Shown here in pieces: positions 1-5,900 of a stretch of 37,381 nucleotides of DNA. Source of the DNA: Spirochaetota bacterium (lineage in GTDB: Bacteria > Spirochaetota > Spirochaetia > Treponematales > UBA12059); the NCBI GenBank assembly GCA_018816345.1, contig JAHIWG010000042.1, positions 1-37,381 of the forward strand, read 5' to 3'. The notes beneath the pieces were generated by a model. That model did not search any database. It was not told the DNA's origin and worked only from the letters and a program-made list of their open reading frames with translations. Position numbers and translations under genes: made by a program. Positions within the stretch are counted from its first letter, which is position 1. Each line of letters starts with the position of its first letter.

Positions 1-318
1 ATAGGCCATGGCCCGGGCCGCCCCGAGCCACTCGGCCTCGGGAAGCGCGCCGATCGCGGAGCGGAACGGTATCCACTCCCAGCCATCGGGCGCGGCCGCT
101 CCGGGATCGTACGACTCGGCCACCGTTCCGGCCGGGAACGGCAGCCGTTCGGCCGGCGCCGGCAGCGCCGCGCCGCGGCTGTCCAGTGCGGATGCGCCGG
201 CCGACGCTCCGGATGCCAGGTCGGCCCCGGCCGGCGCGAGAATTTCCGCGCCCCTAAACGCGTACCGCGCGGATACCGCGCCCGCGGGCGCGGGCGAACC
301 GTCCAGCAGGCCGCTCAT
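1..318 (-). CDS. NudC-like NUDIX hydrolase, N-terminal part (cut by window edge)
   Basis: The first 106 residues can be read from an ATG at 318 to the left edge with no stop. The ATG overlaps the stop of the upstream gene as ATGA, so the two are translationally coupled. The residues near the edge include WIPFRSAIGALPEAEWLGAA. This matches the segment that precedes the zinc ribbon and NUDIX box in NAD+/NADH diphosphatases of the NudC family, where an arginine, a short helix and an A-x-A stretch recur. The N-terminal 60 residues are rich in Ala, Pro and Gly. The NUDIX box would lie outside the window, so catalysis cannot be judged. The family call is an inference from a short match. Confidence 0.55.
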   Translation of the reverse strand, partial: MSGLLDGSPAPAGAVSARYAFRGAEILAPAGADLASGASAGASALDSRGAALPAPAERLPFPAGTVAESYDPGAAAPDGWEWIPFRSAIGALPEAEWLGAARAMAY

Positions 319-626
319 TCCGACGACTTAGCCTCGCCGTAGAATTTAACGTACGAATTCTTCTTGCCGGCGTGCTTCGCGCATACCTTTAGCACGCGCT
401 CCAGCTCGGCGCGCTCCGCGGCGTCGAGCGCCGCGCCCGAGACAGCCTCGAGCTCGGCCAGGAGGCTCGGCGTCTGGAGCGCGTTGAACGAGGCGTCGAC
501 CGCCTCTCCCACGAACCTGAGGCAGACCCCCGCCTCCTTGGGGAATTTCCTATAAACGCGCTCTATCTCGAAGATATCCGAGAGGGGCTCGCCCTCGAGA
601 TCCTCGACCGATACGAAAATGCTCAT
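315..626 (-). CDS. Small unknown protein (103 aa) upstream of NudC-like gene
   Basis: The reading frame is open further upstream, but the start at 626 (MSIFVSVEDL) is chosen because GGAGG lies five bases before it and the upstream codons look non-coding. The protein is soluble with no signal peptide or membrane segment. It is acidic at the N terminus and has a Lys-rich C terminus (AKHAGKKNSYVKFYGEAK). Two cysteines are present. I do not recognise the family. It is the first gene of a leftward pair with the NudC-like gene, coupled through a 4-base overlap, and is divergent from the Rrf2 regulator. A promoter (TTTACG, 17 bases, TATACT) lies about 50 bases upstream. Confidence 0.65.
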   Translation of the reverse strand: MSIFVSVEDLEGEPLSDIFEIERVYRKFPKEAGVCLRFVGEAVDASFNALQTPSLLAELEAVSGAALDAAERAELERVLKVCAKHAGKKNSYVKFYGEAKSSE

Positions 627-677
627 ATGATCCTCCGTCGCCGTTACGCGGCTCATCGTCGCCGTATCCGACGATGC

Positions 678-706
678 AGTATATGCGCCTCGGGAGCGGC
701 CGTAAA
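678..706 (-). promoter_or_regulatory. Promoter for the leftward 626/318 gene pair
   Basis: On the minus strand TTTACG (706 to 701) is followed after 17 bases by TATACT (683 to 678). Transcription would begin near 671, giving a leader of about 45 bases that ends in the GGAGG ribosome site of the small gene. Confidence 0.5.
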
Positions 707-746
707 GCCGACCATGAAGCCGCTGTGCGGTCGCTTTAACCGCCTC

Positions 747-775
747 TTGACAAATATCAATCATTGCGGCATTCT
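747..775 (+). promoter_or_regulatory. Putative promoter of the Rrf2 gene
   Basis: A consensus -35 box TTGACA lies at 747-752. Seventeen bases later is CATTCT (770-775), a weak -10. Transcription would start at about 782-783, almost on the ATG at 785, so the message would be leaderless or nearly so. No Shine-Dalgarno sequence precedes 785. The inverted repeat at 764-785 covers the -10 and the start point. Confidence 0.45.
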
Positions 776-785
776 AATACCACAA
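764..785. promoter_or_regulatory. Imperfect 22-bp palindrome, candidate Rrf2 operator
   Basis: The half sites TTGCGG (764-769) and CCACAA (780-785) face each other around an AT-rich core. Eight of the eleven base pairs are symmetric (16 of 22 positions). It overlaps the -10 region and the first base of the Rrf2 start codon, the usual place for autorepression by this family. Length and an AT core suit a dimeric winged-helix Rrf2 protein. No clear second copy was found upstream of the ferredoxin gene. Confidence 0.5.
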
Positions 786-1252
786 TGCCTGTTAATGGAA
801 TAGTTCACTTATCCGACGCCGCCCTCATCGCCGTTCACGCTCTAGGCGGTCTCGCGGCCGCTCCAGGCAGGCTCGTCCAGAGCAAGGACTTGGCCGCTAT
901 CATCGACGCCAGCGAGCACCACCTGTCCAAGGTCATGCAACGCCTCGTCAGGGCGGGTATAGTCCACTCGGTCAAGGGGCCGAGCGGCGGCTTCCGGCTC
1001 GATCGCCCGGCGGACGAAATCAGTTTCAGGGACGCTATCGAGGCGGTCGACGGCCCGCTGTCGGGCGAATTCTGTCCTTTCAGGACGGATCGATGCGATC
1101 CTGACAACTGCATCTTCGGTCATGAGATCACGAAGCACGCGGTAGAGCTAGTAGCCTACTTGAGCCGTCGGACGATAGCCGATATCGCTAGGGAAGCGGC
1201 TACCCTTGAAGCGCCCGCCTACGGGGCGCCAAAGCGCCTCGATTCAGCATAG
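785..1252 (+). CDS. Rrf2-family regulator, NsrR/IscR-like with three cysteines
   Basis: This is a 155-residue winged-helix regulator of the Rrf2 family. The recognition helix region (ASEHHLSKVMQRLVRAG) is followed by the family signature GPSGGFRL. Three cysteines at C97, C104 and C109 sit where IscR and NsrR hold an Fe-S cluster, but the spacing here is C-x6-C-x4-C rather than the usual C-x5-C-x5-C. NsrR-type proteins lose their cluster on reaction with nitric oxide and then release DNA. The next two genes are a ferredoxin and hydroxylamine reductase, a classic NsrR target, so an NO-sensing role is likely by inference. A TTG seven codons upstream (764) is an alternative start. The ATG at 785 is preferred because the palindrome and promoter would otherwise lie inside the gene. 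Confidence 0.9.
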   Translation: MPVNGIVHLSDAALIAVHALGGLAAAPGRLVQSKDLAAIIDASEHHLSKVMQRLVRAGIVHSVKGPSGGFRLDRPADEISFRDAIEAVDGPLSGEFCPFRTDRCDPDNCIFGHEITKHAVELVAYLSRRTIADIAREAATLEAPAYGAPKRLDSA

Positions 1253-1348
1253 ATCAATAAACAGCAAGGCGCATGTACAGGATTATATTATTTTAGTATT
1301 TCGGTACCTATATACCCATAGGTGATGAAGACGTTTAAGGAGGACGGA
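1253..1348 (+). promoter_or_regulatory. AT-rich leader before the ferredoxin-hcp genes
   Basis: This spacer is much more AT-rich than its surroundings between about 1277 and 1320, as expected for a promoter. I could not fix a convincing -35/-10 pair. TATATA at 1309-1314 is a possible -10. A short imperfect repeat, GGTA to TACC (1303-1316), overlaps it. The spacer ends with AAGGAGG five bases before the ATG at 1349. Confidence 0.35.
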
Positions 1349-2278
1349 ATGGCGACCAGAACGGTAATAGAGATCGACGAATCCCTATGCGACGGATGCG
1401 GGCTCTGCGCTAACGGCTGTCATGAAGGCGCGTTACGAATCATAGACGGCAAGGCGCGGCTCGTCGGCGAGAGACTATGCGACGGCCTAGGCGCCTGCAT
1501 CGGCGAATGTCCCCGGGGAGCCCTACGGACCGTCGAGCGCGAAGTCGAGGCCTACGACGAGCGCAAAGTAATCGAGAACATCCTGCCCAAGGGCATGGCC
1601 ACCGTCGCCGCCCACCTCGACCACCTCCGTAGCCACGGACAAGACTCCTGGCACGCGCAAGCCTTGGCCGTCCTCGCGGAGAAAGGCCTCGCGGCTCCGG
1701 GCTCCGGGCCGGCGGCTGGAGTAAAATTCGGGGCGCTAGGCGTCGCGAGCGCGGGCTCCCCGACCCCGAGGATAGTACGGAACGGCATGTCGGGAGGATG
1801 CCCCGGATCGGCGGCCAGGTCATTCGCGCCGGCAGCGCCGGCAGCGCCCGCGCGGGAGCAGGGCATACGGCCCGCCTCCGCGCCCTCCGCGGGTAGCATG
1901 GCCTCCCGCCTGGAGCAATGGCCCATCCAACTGCACCTCGTGAACCCGCGCGCGCCGTACTTCGCCGGCGCGGACGTCCTCATCGCGGCGGACTGCACGG
2001 CGTTCGCGTGCGGGGCCTTCCACCAGTCGCTGCTCGCCGGGAAGCGCCTGGTCATCGCCTGCCCCAAGCTCGATACCGGCAAGGAGGTCTACGTCGATAA
2101 GATCAGGGCGCTCATCGACGACTCGGCCGTGGCCTCTATAACGCTGGCGATCATGGAGGTGCCCTGCTGCGGCGGTCTCAGGCGCCTCGTGGACGAAGCC
2201 GCCGCCGGCGCCTCGCGCGCCGTGCCCGTATCCACCGTCGTGGTCGGCATAGAGGGCGGAAGCCTGACTTGGATGTAG
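1349..2278 (+). CDS. Ferredoxin-domain protein with unknown C-terminal domain, hcp partner
   Basis: The start at 1349 is chosen for its AAGGAGG site five bases upstream; an in-frame GTG at 1322 lacks one. The 309-residue protein begins with a ferredoxin domain. The first cluster motif is complete: C14, C17, C20, C24. The second is C44-x5-C50-x3-C54-P, one cysteine short of the standard pattern, with the sequence CDGLGACIGECP. A linker of about 100 residues rich in Ala, Gly and Pro leads to a C-terminal domain (about 195-309) that I cannot name. It has cysteines at 216, 221, 238 and a CCGG pair at 273-274. It lies 105 bases before hcp, so it plausibly feeds electrons to Hcp in place of the NADH-dependent Hcr of enterobacteria. 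That role is an inference. Confidence 0.88.
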   Translation: MATRTVIEIDESLCDGCGLCANGCHEGALRIIDGKARLVGERLCDGLGACIGECPRGALRTVEREVEAYDERKVIENILPKGMATVAAHLDHLRSHGQDSWHAQALAVLAEKGLAAPGSGPAAGVKFGALGVASAGSPTPRIVRNGMSGGCPGSAARSFAPAAPAAPAREQGIRPASAPSAGSMASRLEQWPIQLHLVNPRAPYFAGADVLIAADCTAFACGAFHQSLLAGKRLVIACPKLDTGKEVYVDKIRALIDDSAVASITLAIMEVPCCGGLRRLVDEAAAGASRAVPVSTVVVGIEGGSLTWM

Positions 2279-2383
2279 CCCTTAGGACGTTTCGCCACGG
2301 AGCCGCGGAGGGAGACTGAGACGAGCTATTGGGGGAGAGAACGGAAACTCCTCCTGCACATCGCTTTTATTAGGGAGGTTAAC

Positions 2384-4075
2384 ATGTTCTGCTATCAATG
2401 CCAGGAAGCCATCGGGAACAAGGGCTGCGCGGCCGCCGCGGGAGCCTGCGGCAAGAAAGCCGCCACGTCGGAGCTGCAAGACCTGCTCATCCATACGCTG
2501 AAGGGCCTAGGCGCCTGGGCGGTCGAAGCCAGCGCCCTCGGCCTGCCCACGGGCGAGGCGGACGACGCCGTGACGGAAGGCCTCTTCGCCACCATCACCA
2601 ACGCCAACTTCGACGACGCGTACTTCTCCAGGTCGATCGCCGCGGCGCTGAGGCTGCGCGACTCCATGCGCGACTCGGTGAACCGCTCCCGGAGCGCGTC
2701 AGGCTCCAAGGGATGCCCGGCCTGCGGCACCGACGAGGGCGTGGCCGGGGAGAAAGCGGCGCTCCGATCCGACGCCGCTCTCTGGACCGCGGCTCCTCAG
2801 GATTACGCGTCCAAGGCCGGTTCGGTAGGCGTACTCGCCACCCTTAACGAGGACGTCCGCTCGCTCCGCGAGCTACTCATCTACGGAGCCAAGGGCATAG
2901 CCGCGTACGCCCACCACGCCGCCGTGCTCGGCAAGCGAGACGCCTCCGTATTCGCGTTCATGCACAAGGCCCTGGCCGCCACGCTCGACGACGCGCTGTC
3001 GGCCGAAGAGCTGACCGCCCTGGTGCTCGAGTGCGGCTCGGCCGGCGTCGCCGCGATGGCCCTCCTGGACGGCGCCAACACCGGAACGTACGGCAAGCCC
3101 GAGATGACCAAGGTCAACATCGGAGTCCGCGGGAACCCCGGGATCATCGTGTCCGGCCACGATCTCAGGGACCTCGAGATGCTCCTCGAGCAGACCCGGG
3201 GCACCGGCGTAGACGTGTACACCCACGGCGAGATGCTCCCCGCCCATTCCTACCCCGCGTTCAAGAAGTACGACAACTTCGTGGGCAACTACGGCAACGC
3301 CTGGTGGAAGCAGCGCGAGGAGTTCGAGAAGTTCGGCGGTCCCATCCTTATGACAACCAACTGCATCGTCCCGCCGCCCGAGTCCTACAAGGCGAGGCTG
3401 TTCACTTCCGGAGTCGCAGGATTCCCCGGATGCCCCCATATCGACGCCGACGCCGCCGGCCGCAAGGACTTCTCGGCGGTCATCGCCGCGGCGAAGAAGA
3501 GCCCCGCTCCCGTGGAGATAGAATCCGGCGCGATACTCGGCGGCTTCGCTCACGACCAGGTAGCGGCGCTGGCGGGCGACGTGGTCGCGGCCATCAAGTC
3601 CGGAGCGATACGCAAGTTCGTGGTCATGGCCGGCTGCGACGGCCGCGCCAAGGGCCGCGACTACTACGCCGACTTCGCCGCGGCCCTGCCCAAGGACGCG
3701 GTGATCCTCACCGCCGGCTGCGCCAAGTACCGCTACAACAAGCTGGATCTGGGCGACGCGGGAGGCATCCCTCGCGTCCTCGACGCCGGCCAGTGCAACG
3801 ACTCGTACTCGCTCGTCGTCACCGCGCTGCTCCTCAAGGAAGCCTTCGGGCTGGCCGACGTAAACGAGCTGCCGATAGCGTTCAACGTCGCGTGGTACGA
3901 GCAGAAGGCCGTCATCGTGCTCCTCGCGCTGCTCTCGCTCGGCTTCAAGGACATCCGCCTCGGGCCCACGCTCCCGGCCTTCCTGTCTCCGGCCGTCGCG
4001 GAGGTCCTGGTCGAGAGATTCGGGATCGCGGGCATACGCTCGGTCGAGGAGGACCTCGCGGCCATAGCGGGATAA
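2384..4075 (+). CDS. hcp: Hydroxylamine reductase (hybrid cluster protein)
   Basis: Hcp reduces hydroxylamine to ammonia and nitric oxide to N2O in the cytoplasm of anaerobes, using a 4Fe-2S-2O hybrid cluster. The 563-residue length is typical. The N-terminal cluster ligands are C3, C6, C15 and C22; the last gap is one residue longer than in Desulfovibrio. All hybrid-cluster ligands are visible: H259, E283, C327, C418 (the persulfide cysteine), C446, C471, E506 and K508. GGGAGG lies six bases before the ATG. It is co-directional with the Rrf2 and ferredoxin genes, forming a nitrosative-stress module. A large GC-rich hairpin follows the stop codon. The assignment is firm; NO as the true substrate in this organism is inferred. 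Confidence 0.97.
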   Translation: MFCYQCQEAIGNKGCAAAAGACGKKAATSELQDLLIHTLKGLGAWAVEASALGLPTGEADDAVTEGLFATITNANFDDAYFSRSIAAALRLRDSMRDSVNRSRSASGSKGCPACGTDEGVAGEKAALRSDAALWTAAPQDYASKAGSVGVLATLNEDVRSLRELLIYGAKGIAAYAHHAAVLGKRDASVFAFMHKALAATLDDALSAEELTALVLECGSAGVAAMALLDGANTGTYGKPEMTKVNIGVRGNPGIIVSGHDLRDLEMLLEQTRGTGVDVYTHGEMLPAHSYPAFKKYDNFVGNYGNAWWKQREEFEKFGGPILMTTNCIVPPPESYKARLFTSGVAGFPGCPHIDADAAGRKDFSAVIAAAKKSPAPVEIESGAILGGFAHDQVAALAGDVVAAIKSGAIRKFVVMAGCDGRAKGRDYYADFAAALPKDAVILTAGCAKYRYNKLDLGDAGGIPRVLDAGQCNDSYSLVVTALLLKEAFGLADVNELPIAFNVAWYEQKAVIVLLALLSLGFKDIRLGPTLPAFLSPAVAEVLVERFGIAGIRSVEEDLAAIAG

Positions 4076-4119
4076 GGCCCCGGGGCGCGGCCGCGGAGGC
4101 GGCCGCCCCCGGGAGGGCC
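4076..4119 (+). terminator. GC-rich hairpin after hcp
   Basis: Directly after the hcp stop, arms of about 17 bases (CCGGGG and CGGCCGC segments) pair around a GGAG loop. No T-run follows, so it is either a non-canonical terminator or a 3' stabiliser. Confidence 0.5.
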
Positions 4120-4134
4120 CGACGGAGGCCCGCA

Positions 4135-4163
4135 TTGTAGCGGCGACCGGAGGGCGCTATACT
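4135..4163 (+). promoter_or_regulatory. Promoter of the MarR gene, leaderless
   Basis: TTGTAG (4135-4140), a 17-base spacer, then TATACT (4158-4163). Only six bases separate the -10 from the ATG at 4170, so the predicted transcript starts at or within a base or two of the A of ATG. No Shine-Dalgarno site is present. Confidence 0.7.
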
Positions 4164-4169
4164 CGAGTC

Positions 4170-4646
4170 ATGGCGATAGACAAGGACGGGGCCGGAGGGC
4201 TCGACAGGAAGACCGCCGACGAGCTCCTCTACCGTAGCCTCCGGTCCGTCTACCACTTCGAGCGGGGTCTAGTCGAGCGCTTCGGCCTCGGCTACCAGGA
4301 GATATACCTGCTCCAGCTGCTGAGGCGGCGGGAGTCTGCCCGGATAGGGGAGATAGCCTCGGCGCTCGGCGCCAAGGTATTCTCCACGACGCGCCTCGTC
4401 CAGCGGCTCGAGGTCCTCGGATACGTGGGCAAGGAACGCGACGAGGGCGACCGCCGGGGCGTCTCGGTTCGCCTGCTCCCGGCGGGCGGGCGCCTGGTCG
4501 GGGAGATAGAGGCCCATAACTTCGGGCGCATAGTGGGCGCCGCCTCGGCGCTCTCCGCCGACGAGCAGTCAGCGTTCGTCCTCGTCGCCCGGAACCTCGA
4601 CCGGGTCCTGGGCGTCGAGGACAGGGTCGACCTCGACCCGGCCTAG
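4170..4646 (+). CDS. MarR-family transcriptional regulator
   Basis: The 158-residue protein has the MarR winged-helix layout. An N-terminal dimerisation helix comes first, then a DNA-binding region (about 60-105) with RIGEIASALGAKVFSTTRLV as the helix-turn-helix. The wing carries the family motif DEGDRRGVSVRLLPAG, and a C-terminal dimerisation helix follows. MarR proteins usually repress nearby genes and respond to small phenolic or oxidant ligands. The two genes just downstream are divergently transcribed and share a perfect palindrome (5821-5837), the most likely target by position. Its stop codon shares the bases CTAG with the stop of the convergent gene. Ligand and target are inferred. 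Confidence 0.92.
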   Translation: MAIDKDGAGGLDRKTADELLYRSLRSVYHFERGLVERFGLGYQEIYLLQLLRRRESARIGEIASALGAKVFSTTRLVQRLEVLGYVGKERDEGDRRGVSVRLLPAGGRLVGEIEAHNFGRIVGAASALSADEQSAFVLVARNLDRVLGVEDRVDLDPA

Positions 4647-5761
4647 CGGTCGTACTCCCCGTACTCGCAGCCGCCTAGCTCCCCGTCGAGCGTATCCACC
4701 TCTACCCAATCGCCGCCCTTCCTCTCGAGGAGGCGCACGGTCCCGGAGGCGTACCCGCCGTTCCACAGCGCGTTATGGCGCTTCTCGCCGTCGGGGTTCT
4801 CGTAGTTGACGTTTAGCATCGTCGGCCTCGGGCAGGCGAAGCGTATCTCCGCCTTTGAGGATCCGTCCCAGGCGTCGATGTTCCATTCCACCCTGTCCTC
4901 GAGGACGGGACAATCGAAGGTCTGCCTCGAGCCCTTCCAGAACTTCGAGAAATTCCACTCGTAGAACCTACCCTCGTAGTGCAGGGCCACGAGGAGCCTG
5001 CGCGGGAGCGAGACGCCGAAGGCTACCGGCTGGGCGCCGCCTACGTCGAGGCTCGAGCGCTCGAGCAGCCGGCCCGTCTTGCGGCTCCTTAGGCAATTGC
5101 AGTTGAGCCATACCCAGGGGCTCGTATAGTCCCGGCCCCAGTTCTTATCCTGGTAACCGAACGAGGTATCGGGGTCGACGCGCCACCTCTCGCCGTTGAA
5201 CGTGATCGTCCCCCTATAGCGGGTCCTCATGCCCGCGGCGTGCCAATACATGTTGAAGGCGTCCAGCCGGCGGAAGAAGAGGCTCGTGCCCCAGCCGACC
5301 GAGTACGAGAGGATCTTCTCCGCCTCGAGGTCCCAGCTCATCTCGCCGGAGTCGGACATGTACTCAGGATGGGCCCCGGCCTCGGCCGCGCTCAGCGAGA
5401 CCGAGCCCTTGAGCCTGGTCTCCGTCGCGGTGTGGTCGCCGATACGCACGTCCATCCTGTCCCGGCTCGCGGAGAACGCCTCTACGGGATAGAGATTATG
5501 CAGCTGGGCCTTGCCTTCCGTCCCCCAGCGCCCGGCCTTTATCATCGCGTAGCTAGGCTTCCTGCCCGCGGACTTGTTCGCGGGTAGCTGGCCGGCCACG
5601 GCTTCCGGGCCGCCGAGCGCGGGGTTGACGACGTAGTACTCGATGAAATACGGCCGGCGCTCGCCGGTCTCCTCGTTCGCGGCGACGAGCGAGTGCCACC
5701 ACCAGTCGTAGCCGCGGCGGGCGCGGGCCCCGGAAAGCATGTAGCCGTTCCTATCGTCCAT
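4643..5761 (-). CDS. Lipocalin-like (tocopherol cyclase/CrtC-AttH type) protein
   Basis: This 372-residue soluble protein has no signal peptide. It is rich in Trp, Tyr and alternating polar/hydrophobic strands, as in the paired-lipocalin families that include tocopherol cyclase, carotenoid hydratase CrtC and AttH. The best marker is FGYQDKNWGRDY around W208, like the K-x-WG motif of bacterial tocopherol-cyclase-family proteins. Such proteins bind or modify hydrophobic molecules; no substrate can be named here. GGAGG precedes the ATG at 5761. It is divergent from the DUF362 gene and shares an operator-like palindrome with it. It ends on a CTAG shared with the convergent MarR gene. The family call is moderately secure and the activity is unknown. 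Confidence 0.72.
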   Translation of the reverse strand: MDDRNGYMLSGARARRGYDWWWHSLVAANEETGERRPYFIEYYVVNPALGGPEAVAGQLPANKSAGRKPSYAMIKAGRWGTEGKAQLHNLYPVEAFSASRDRMDVRIGDHTATETRLKGSVSLSAAEAGAHPEYMSDSGEMSWDLEAEKILSYSVGWGTSLFFRRLDAFNMYWHAAGMRTRYRGTITFNGERWRVDPDTSFGYQDKNWGRDYTSPWVWLNCNCLRSRKTGRLLERSSLDVGGAQPVAFGVSLPRRLLVALHYEGRFYEWNFSKFWKGSRQTFDCPVLEDRVEWNIDAWDGSSKAEIRFACPRPTMLNVNYENPDGEKRHNALWNGGYASGTVRLLERKGGDWVEVDTLDGELGGCEYGEYDR

Positions 5762-5806
5762 TTCGAGCCTCCTCGCGGGGCGGTTCGGCCTCGTCCCGCG
5801 GGATCG

Positions 5807-5835
5807 ATTATACGTTATTTATTTGCATTGTGCAA
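5807..5835 (-). promoter_or_regulatory. Promoter of the lipocalin-like gene
   Basis: On the minus strand TTGCAC (5835 to 5830) is followed after exactly 17 bases by a perfect TATAAT (5812 to 5807). It is the strongest -10 in the window. Its -35 box lies inside the palindrome at 5821-5837. Confidence 0.75.
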
Positions 5836-5837
5836 AT
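5821..5837. promoter_or_regulatory. Perfect 17-bp palindrome between divergent promoters
   Basis: ATTTGCA-TTG-TGCAAAT is a perfect 7-3-7 inverted repeat. It contains most or all of the -35 boxes of both divergent promoters, so one bound dimer would block both genes. Length and symmetry suit a MarR-family dimer, and a MarR gene is the next gene but one. Confidence 0.7.
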
Positions 5838-5856
5838 TTAATTCACGCCCTATACT
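5828..5856 (+). promoter_or_regulatory. Promoter of the DUF362 gene
   Basis: TTGTGC (5828-5833), 17 bases, TATACT (5851-5856). Transcription would start near 5863, leaving a leader of about 38 bases that includes GAGGAGGG (5888-5895) before the ATG at 5901. Confidence 0.65.
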
Positions 5857-5900
5857 ATGGCATCCAGGCTAGGATAGAGACGTTGCCGAGGAGGGCCCCG

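Noticed and set aside
8-331. Plus-strand open frame of 107 codons rich in Ala, Ser and Pro
   Set aside because: It is the antisense shadow of the NudC-like gene start, which has an ATGA overlap with a well-supported upstream gene and family-like residues.
1240-1260. Possible FNR site before the ferredoxin-hcp genes (ATCAA half site)
   Set aside because: Only one half site is present; no TTGAT partner at the right spacing.
2873-4135. Long minus-strand frame of 420 codons opposite hcp
   Set aside because: GC-rich codon bias opens antisense frames; the sense strand encodes Hcp with all cofactor ligands.
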